Of a stretch of DNA of 64,000 nucleotides, positions 59,301 through 64,000 are shown in pieces; the first letter of the stretch is position 1, and every line of letters starts with the position of its first letter. Both the position numbers and the translations under genes were made by a program. This DNA is from Allolobophora icterica (Eukaryota; Annelida; Clitellata; Crassiclitellata; Lumbricidae), in the NCBI GenBank assembly GCA_963556255.1, contig OY744609.1:13091290-13155289 (forward strand), in the 5' to 3' direction. The notes beneath the pieces were generated by a model, which saw nothing but the letters and a program-made list of their open reading frames with translations, had not been told where the DNA came from and did not search any database.

Positions 59301-61639
59301 GTGGCCTATGGCGGCAGGTTATTAAATCCACCTCTTCTTCAGTAGAACACAAAACTGCATCAACTGAGCCTAGAATGCAAGCTATTACCCGACACATTCC
59401 CAGACCAACTGAGAGATCACGAGCACCATTATAAGTCAACTATGCTACAAAAATTCCTACCTCTAGCTCCGAATGAATAACTAAGCACTATGCACTGCAC
59501 ACCGATCGGCAGAAATCCTAATTTCAATAACACAATAGAGTCAACATCAAAGTGATCTTGCATTGGACATGATGAGATGAAATGACATAAGATGGTTTAG
59601 CATAACCCTACACAGTACAACAAAGCGCAACATAAATAACATAACATGCCATACGATGAAAAGCATAACATTACATAATCTTGAAGCGCTTTAAAAAAAT
59701 CAATTACATTAATAATATAACAATACGACATTCCAGTGCCTAAAATACTCAGAGATGTCAACCGCACACTCCCTCAAAACTGTCAAACTGTACTTAACTC
59801 CTAAGTAAAATGTCCGGAAGCAGAATGAAATCATGTGTTGCTGACTTCAGCTAATCTCTCAAAAATTCATACTACACACTCCAGACAAGTCAACTGCATA
59901 CTCTGTGTATCAGAAAACATACTTTTTTAGGCCCTGCGACAACATTCCACGCAAAGACAACCAACATTGAAAGACCATACATACGTACACTGCACATGCT
60001 TTGTACATAATACTACAAACTGCAGCGATGGACCGCTGATTACTGAATGGCCAATATGGTGCTCAGTGTGTCACGCCCTGTTGGAATTATTCTCGTCAAC
60101 GTCCTCAAAGTATTTTCAGATGCAAACGAAGCGAGGCAAAATGTAATATAGACACCTCAAGGGTATACATAGACAACGCTTGACCATCTCTCAACATACT
60201 TCTCCTGACATAACATGCCACAATACATTGCAACATCACATTATAATACAGCGTAACGTAACATAACATGACGTAACATAATGCAACCTAGTTTAACGTA
60301 ACGTAACATTACACAATGTAACATAGCATGATGAAGCGTAGCATTCCATAACCTTTGATAACGGAACGTGGTATAACATAATGTAGTATAAAGTAACATA
60401 ACACAGCATAATATAATGTAACATAACGCAACATAACGTAGCATAACGTAGTGTAACATGATGTGACATAGGCTAACATAATGTAACATAACGTAACATA
60501 ACGTAACATATTGTAACAAAACATAGCATAACATAATATAACATAATGTAACATAACGTAACATAATGTAACATAACGTAACATGATGTAACATAACGTA
60601 ACGTAACGTATACACAACGCGGCATGACCCTATGATAGGAGGGAGATTCTAACAATGCGCTGTAAATATGTCTAGTTAAATTTTAAAAGGCTATGTTTCT
60701 CGTATACCTTGGTTATTTATAAAGCGCCCAAACGTCAACAGAGCCATGCTGTGAACAAATATACTCTAACAACATATCCATATATCAGTCACTTCAAGAG
60801 GCATAAAAACACCAGATACATACATAGGAAGGATACAAAAGCACATACAGACGCATATAAATATACATAAATACACACACGCAAACATACATACATACAG
60901 TGCTTTTTTTTCTAGAAAAAAAGGTTCCGGAACGGAACATAGGTTCCGGAACGGAAGAATTATGGGCGGGGTAAATTCCCGAGAAAAACGGTATTGGAGT
61001 TGGGATGGGTCTCAATAAACACTGAAAACAGTTCAAAACACTTAAATTAAATTAAAATAACTAAATTATTGTTTTTATTATTAAAATAAATAAATTATTT
61101 TTTAGTAGCTGGAAAAAGGTGCCGGAACGCCGTTCCGGCGCGTTCCGGCTGAAAAAACCACTGCATACATACATACATTCGTGCGTACGAAAAATACAGA
61201 CATACATACATTGTACATACATACGTATATACATACATAAAGGCATACAACGTTACATATATACTTAGGTATATACATACATACATACATATATAAATAT
61301 ATACGTGCATGTATAAACACACACTTTTACATAGCTTAAGATTATCAAATGCATATCTTTGTACTGTACTAATATGGACGACTATTAATTATGCATAATA
61401 ATCGCTGCTGCAAAGAGCTTTCCTTCGCCGGTAGAAATTGTCCCTAAGGTGGCGCGATATAAATCTAAACCGCGTAGCAAAGCATCAGAAGTATTGTCGT
61501 CTGATATATGCGTATACTTACTTGCATACACACTAACATATATATACATGTATGCATGCATGCAAACATACTTGCATACATATATAGTACATACATACAT
61601 ACATACATACTTACATACATACTTACTTACTTACTCACA

Positions 61640-61673
<34 letters not shown>

Positions 61674-63117
61674 CATACATACATACATACAGTGCCATAC
61701 ATACAGTGCCATACATACATGGATACATACATGCATGCATACATACATACATACATACATACATACATACATAATAACTTACATATATACATACCTACAT
61801 ATACTTACATACTTACATACACGCAAACATTATACGTGCATGCATAATACATACACACATGAATTCCTACAAGGGTATACATATACACATACTCATATGC
61901 ATGTGTATATATATATAATATTTAGCAATTGTAATTGAGTATTTACTTAGCACCATCCGTAACTCGCTCCACCCAACGCGGTCACCACTCTCGTCGTGGA
62001 TGCGCTGATCTGTACTAGAGTCGACTTTGGCAGCACCATCTACGCTAGTCTCTCCTCACAGAAACTCTCAAAGCTTCAGGATGCATCCTAAACATAACGC
62101 TTGTACCCGCCTTATTGGTGATCTTCCGAAGTTTGCCCACATATCTCGCTTCATTCGTAGCCTAGCTCCCTGTGCACTGGCTTCCTGTGCCTCAGCGCAT
62201 TCAGTTCAAAATGTTAACTGTTATGCGCAGCTGTCTCGTCGAGGAAACTCCTTCGTATACCTTAGGACCCTCTACACATCAGTCTGTTCACTCCACTCTC
62301 CGATCAGCCGCTTTCTTGTTGTACCCGACATGCGCGGTATAACACTGATCAACCTAGAAGCTTTGCTTATGTTGGTCCCTCTACCTGGAACCGTCTTCCA
62401 CTGGAATTGCGGCTTCAGCTCCTCAGTCTTTCTCTTCCTCTGTTTCGGAAACGCCTGAAGTCCATTTTAATTTGCTAGCGATAGCACAGACTGGGGCGAG
62501 AACGCCTCTGAATCGCTGAGTGATGTTTTTATATATGTTACAAAGATACATCTGTATATACATATGCACAAAAACATACATGTACACATATATACATTAT
62601 ACATATATCCACATACATATATTAATATACTACATGTACACAGCAGTCGTCCTTATATACATGCAGTAGCTACATACATTTTTACATACAATATATTTAT
62701 ATGAATGTGTGTTTGTATCTATGTATTACGTATCCATGTAGGAATTGGAATGCATATATGTATAAGACCGCTCTATGTATATTATGTATACATGTATGTA
62801 TACCTACACGCATGCATGAACATCTTCTATATTTGCACACTCTATATATACTTACGATTGCAGACGCTCCTATAGTCCACACAGCAGTCGGCCAGGTCCA
62901 TACATCCGGCATCGCAAAAGCAGGTGAAGCTGTCGTTGTTGCTGTCCCTCGCCCCTTCTGCCCGGCAGGTGTTATTCTTCCCTTGGCAGCAGAGCCCCGA
63001 CTGCCCGCATCCTCCCCGGGCCCTAGGGATGGTCGCCGCCGCCGACCAGAGGAGGACCCAGACGCCCGCCCAGCCGATGATGCGCCCCTGATGGAAGTGC
63101 GCCGAAGAACAGCCCAT
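48527..63117 (-). CDS. SBSPON: SBSPON-like secreted protein (somatomedin B + thrombospondin type 1), four exons
   Basis: Extracellular matrix-type protein. Exons on the minus strand are 62856-63117, 55225-55446, 53670-53820 and 48527-48830. All introns are GT-AG with phases 1, 1, 2, and the CDS is 939 bp (312 residues; human 264). Residues 1-30 form a signal peptide with core [17 protein letters not shown] somatomedin B domain with the ten-cysteine SBSPON pattern (C..CC..C..CFC..C..CC..C) spans 37-86. A TSP1 repeat follows: [20 protein letters not shown] with the WxxW and CxxxCG core, then NNGRPC. A linker exon ([12 protein letters not shown]) comes next. The C-terminal domain [44 protein letters not shown] ends in a hydrophobic FVFL, as in human SBSPON. 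The linker exon is the least certain: it was found by splice phase and position, not by strong similarity. Confidence 0.88.
48922..49575. repeat. Duplicated segment, copy 2
   Basis: Collinear with 37162-37810, direct orientation, about 90 percent alike by eye. It lies in the last intron of the SBSPON-like gene. Confidence 0.9.
49576..49975. repeat. CT-rich then (CTGT)n/(CTGC)n tract
   Basis: TCTCTGTC-rich sequence grading into CTGTCTGT and CCTGCCTG tetranucleotide repeats. Overlying serine/cysteine ORFs are artefacts. Confidence 0.93.
50165..50580. repeat. ATAC/ATAT-rich tract
   Basis: Imperfect ATATAC, ATGCAT and ATATAT repeats over about 400 bp. Confidence 0.92.
50895..51067. repeat. TGGTACTGAATA minisatellite, left part
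   Basis: Units of about 12 or 24 bp (ATGGTACTGAATATGGTATTGA) that continue at 52009-52280, split by the hAT-type element between. Confidence 0.9.
51068..52008 (+). mobile_element. hAT-derived element with BED zinc-finger relic
   Basis: 17-bp TIR CATAGTTCGAGAATTCG / CGAATTCTCGAACTATG. GTACTGAA lies on both sides (51060-51067, 52009-52016), though the host repeat contains this word too. At about 51355-51500, [23 protein letters not shown] and [10 protein letters not shown] together make a BED-type zinc finger split by a frameshift. BED fingers are the DNA-binding N-terminus of hAT transposases. Subterminal TTTTAAAATTCGTAAAAATTCG repeats occur on both sides. Confidence 0.87.
52009..52280. repeat. 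TGGTACTGAATA minisatellite, right part
   Basis: Continuation of the array at 50895-51067. Confidence 0.9.
52281..53115. other. Intronic, unrecognised
   Basis: TTTTAGCCACATTCAGCG is repeated three to four times near 52350-52415. Several ORFs at 52740-53100 overlap in different frames and none is convincing. Confidence 0.35.
53116..53660. repeat. (GACA)n tracts within a tandem duplication
   Basis: CAGACAGACAGA runs, the longest at 53248-53320. The segment GTCTACAGAA...CATGCAGACCCTTAGACC occurs at about 53192-53240 and again at 53515-53560, so the whole region duplicated in tandem. Confidence 0.92.
53670..53820 (-). CDS. SBSPON: SBSPON-like exon 3 (linker)
   Basis: Acceptor TTGAATTTAG, donor GTCAGT, 151 bp, phase 1 to 2. 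The only open segment found between exons 2 and 4 that fits both phases. Begins [16 protein letters not shown] and ends [11 protein letters not shown]. The polypyrimidine tract is weak. Confidence 0.6.
54531..54932 (+). mobile_element. hAT-type MITE (CAGAGGCGGCGC family)
   Basis: TIR CAGAGGCGGCGC / GCGCCGCCACTG and a perfect 8-bp duplication ATTAGATT at 54523-54530 and 54933-54940. Interior repeats TTTGCCCTGGT and an inverted GGCGAGCGCGGTAGC / GCTACCGCGCTCTCC pair. Confidence 0.92.
55010..55220. repeat. (AAATAAATAAAC)n A-rich tract
   Basis: AAATAAACAAAC-type simple sequence immediately downstream of SBSPON-like exon 2, in the intron. Confidence 0.8.
55225..55446 (-). CDS. SBSPON: SBSPON-like exon 2 (TSP1 repeat)
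   Basis: Acceptor TGCCTTCGTAG, donor GTAATC, 222 bp, phase 1 to 1. Encodes [15 protein letters not shown] through GLDELK. Confidence 0.9.
55655..55800. repeat. Dispersed repeat (GGTGGGAAGAC family), copy 2
   Basis: CGGTGGGAAGACCAGACGGC, GAGAGAGGACT and GAAGTCGCTGACAC match 12805-12930. Confidence 0.75.
55801..56125. repeat. (CTC)n/(CTT)n pyrimidine-rich tract
   Basis: CTCCTCCTC units with CTTCTT interruptions. Poly-Leu, poly-Ser and poly-Arg ORFs are artefacts. Confidence 0.95.
56480..56725. repeat. (ATGT)n/(ATGC)n tract
   Basis: ATGTATGTATGC tetranucleotide repeats over about 240 bp. Confidence 0.93.
56895..57098 (-). CDS. Small secreted ORF nested in SBSPON-like intron 1 (speculative)
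   Basis: 67 residues. [21 protein letters not shown] is a textbook signal peptide ending before AIRPTEHR. The mature part (about 45 residues) is charged and amphipathic ([18 protein letters not shown]) with no cysteine. Same strand as the host gene, about 1.4 kb before exon 2. It could be a nested gene, an alternative first exon or chance. No poly(A) signal was found close by. I do not recognise the sequence. Confidence 0.35.
   Translation of the reverse strand: MNHQIYVLASILLFQFVLVTNAIRPTEHRLILDMTYDLSRLQKESISENQQFGVLLGKGLVGLEVEK
57110..58334. other. Intronic, unrecognised
   Basis: 57230-58160 is A/T-rich. AACAAATTTGGTCGTTATTGGT occurs at 54308 and again at 57699, so 54240-54420 and 57640-57930 are copies of a dispersed repeat. 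Confidence 0.45.
58335..58460. repeat. Dispersed repeat (GGTGGGAAGAC family), copy 3
   Basis: CTGTGGGAAAGTAAGACGGC, GAGGGAGAGGACTTGCCACC and GACGCTAACACC match the other two copies. Confidence 0.7.
58461..60230. other. Intronic, unrecognised
   Basis: A 148-codon plus-strand ORF at 58520-58966 has no recognisable motif and no splice context. (AAGT)n lies at 58963-58981. Nothing else found. Confidence 0.35.
60231..60615. repeat. ACATAACGTA decamer satellite
   Basis: Tandem units of about 10 bp (ACATAACGTA, ACATAATGTA) over ~380 bp. Weaker similar words extend back to 59560. The tyrosine-rich ORFs are artefacts. Confidence 0.93.
60898..61163. mobile_element. hAT-type MITE (CAGTGCTTTTTTTC family)
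   Basis: CAGTGCTTTTTTTCTAG at the left, GAAAAAACCACTG at the right. Flanks CATACATA (60890-60897, 61164-61171) match but lie in ATAC-rich sequence. Interior GGTTCCGGAACGGAAC and GCCGTTCCGGCGCGTTCCGG. Truncated copy at 19594-19725. Confidence 0.75.
61164..61320. repeat. (ATAC)n tract
   Basis: ATACATAC repeats that continue from just before the MITE at 60898. Confidence 0.9.
61505..61915. repeat. (ATAC)n tract
   Basis: Long CATACATACATAC runs, the purest at 61638-61690 and 61736-61772. The Thr/Tyr/His-rich ORFs are artefacts. Confidence 0.95.
61960..62530 (+). mobile_element. CR1-like LINE, 3' end of reverse transcriptase ORF
   Basis: [20 protein letters not shown], then after frameshifts [25 protein letters not shown] and [17 protein letters not shown], the conserved C-terminal blocks of CR1/L2 reverse transcriptases. 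Stops and frameshifts are present. Lies in intron 1 of the SBSPON-like gene, antisense to it. Confidence 0.8.
62856..63117 (-). CDS. SBSPON: SBSPON-like exon 1 (signal peptide and somatomedin B domain)
   Basis: ATG at 63117-63115; donor CGTAAGT after AATC, phase 1. Contains [30 protein letters not shown]. Confidence 0.9.
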
Positions 63118-63341
63118 ACTTCCTGGTTCGCTCTCCCAACAAAGACATAAATGACCGGAAGCTGTCGCCTGTTTCCGCTTTTATCGCCCACTCTTTGTGG
63201 CATGCATCGACGCCGACTGCGTGCGACACACTGCAGCAACCGCAAGTCCACCTGATCTGTCAGGAACACTATAGGAACACTTGCAAGGAAGTAAGTAAGT
63301 GAGGTTTCTGAACGGCGCTATATAAATAGCCTACTGCACAC
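63118..63341. promoter_or_regulatory. Presumed 5' flank of the SBSPON-like gene
   Basis: Position only: it lies just upstream of the start codon on the minus strand. GTAAGTAAGTGAGG is at 63287-63303 and GGCGCTATATAAATAG, a repeat-tail motif, at 63314-63329. No confident core promoter motif. Confidence 0.25.
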
Positions 63342-63342
63342 A

Positions 63343-63383
<41 letters not shown>
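63342..63383. repeat. (TA)n microsatellite
   Basis: About 20 TA units. Confidence 0.97.
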
Positions 63384-63387
<4 letters not shown>

Positions 63388-63449
63388 CTTCCTGACGTAC
63401 ATACATACATGCATAGATACATAAGTGCATACATAACATTATTAACTAT

Positions 63450-63597
<148 letters not shown>

Positions 63598-64000
63598 ACT
63601 ACTACTACTATGCTACTACTACTACTACTCATCTACCGTACTACTATTACTACTACCACTACTACTACTACTACTATTATTAGTATTGCTTTAATAATTT
63701 CATCAGTATTATTATTGTTACTATTTAGTAACTTATAACTTCTATAGCGACGATGTATAATGCACAAGGCATCAAAGATGCCGCATCAGTAGCAAGCCCT
63801 AATCAAGTCAACGTCTAAATGATCAGTCTGTTCAGACAGTCAGATAGATCCCATGACGTATCAGCAGTTTAGCAGAGAACAAAAGGACACAAGTGAATGA
63901 GCAGAACAGACACAGACAGAGAATTCCAAAATCTAAACCCTTGAACGGGAAAAGACCAAACCAAGAAGAGTTCTAGTTTAGGATTACGACAAAAAGCAAT
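63598..64000. other. Non-coding end of window
   Basis: A (CTA)n/(ATT)n remnant to about 63720, then unique sequence with no recognised gene. Confidence 0.4.

Overview
The window is animal genomic DNA: genes split by GT-AG introns, intronless genes scattered among transposons, and very long microsatellites. Several signs point to a marine invertebrate deuterostome, most plausibly an echinoderm. These are an expanded set of single-exon otopetrin-like channels, an SBSPON-type matrix gene, CR1-like LINEs, and the palindrome TAGGCCTA dispersed throughout. The assignment rests on recall of such genomes, not on a search.

Four clear protein-coding themes are present. (1) Three intact, intronless otopetrin-family proton-channel genes lie at 3386-5290 (+), 16306-17985 (+) and 42648-44333 (-). 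A decayed fourth copy lies at about 5870-6615 (+), directly behind the first. The first two and the relic are close paralogues in the same orientation; the third is more divergent and opposite. (2) A four-exon neuferricin (CYB5D2) gene on the minus strand, 24751-28494, has consistent splice phases and gives a 288-residue haem-binding protein. (3) A four-exon SBSPON-like gene on the minus strand, 48527-63117, encodes signal peptide, somatomedin B, TSP1 and a conserved Cys-rich C-terminal domain, about 312 residues. (4) An unidentified 3' terminal exon on the minus strand lies at 44966-45318. Two small ORFs with signal peptides (20392-20625 +, 56895-57098 -) are speculative.

The rest is mostly mobile and simple-sequence DNA. 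At least ten elements can be delimited by terminal inverted repeats and 8-bp target-site duplications (hAT-type non-autonomous elements, some nested). A separate short family makes 9-bp duplications. LINE reverse-transcriptase fragments lie at 171-557, 594-1118, 1780-2585, 31547-33310 and 61960-62530. One sits inside a large fold-back structure at 30706-34252. tRNA-derived SINEs are scattered through the window.

Simple sequence includes about 172 GAA units (36351-36867), 45 CTG units (63461-63597), ATC/ATT arrays, a CRE-bearing minisatellite (14290-15133), a TGGTACTGAATA minisatellite split by a transposon (50895-52280), and ATAC, GACA and CTGT tracts. Most long translations over these tracts are artefacts of the repeats.
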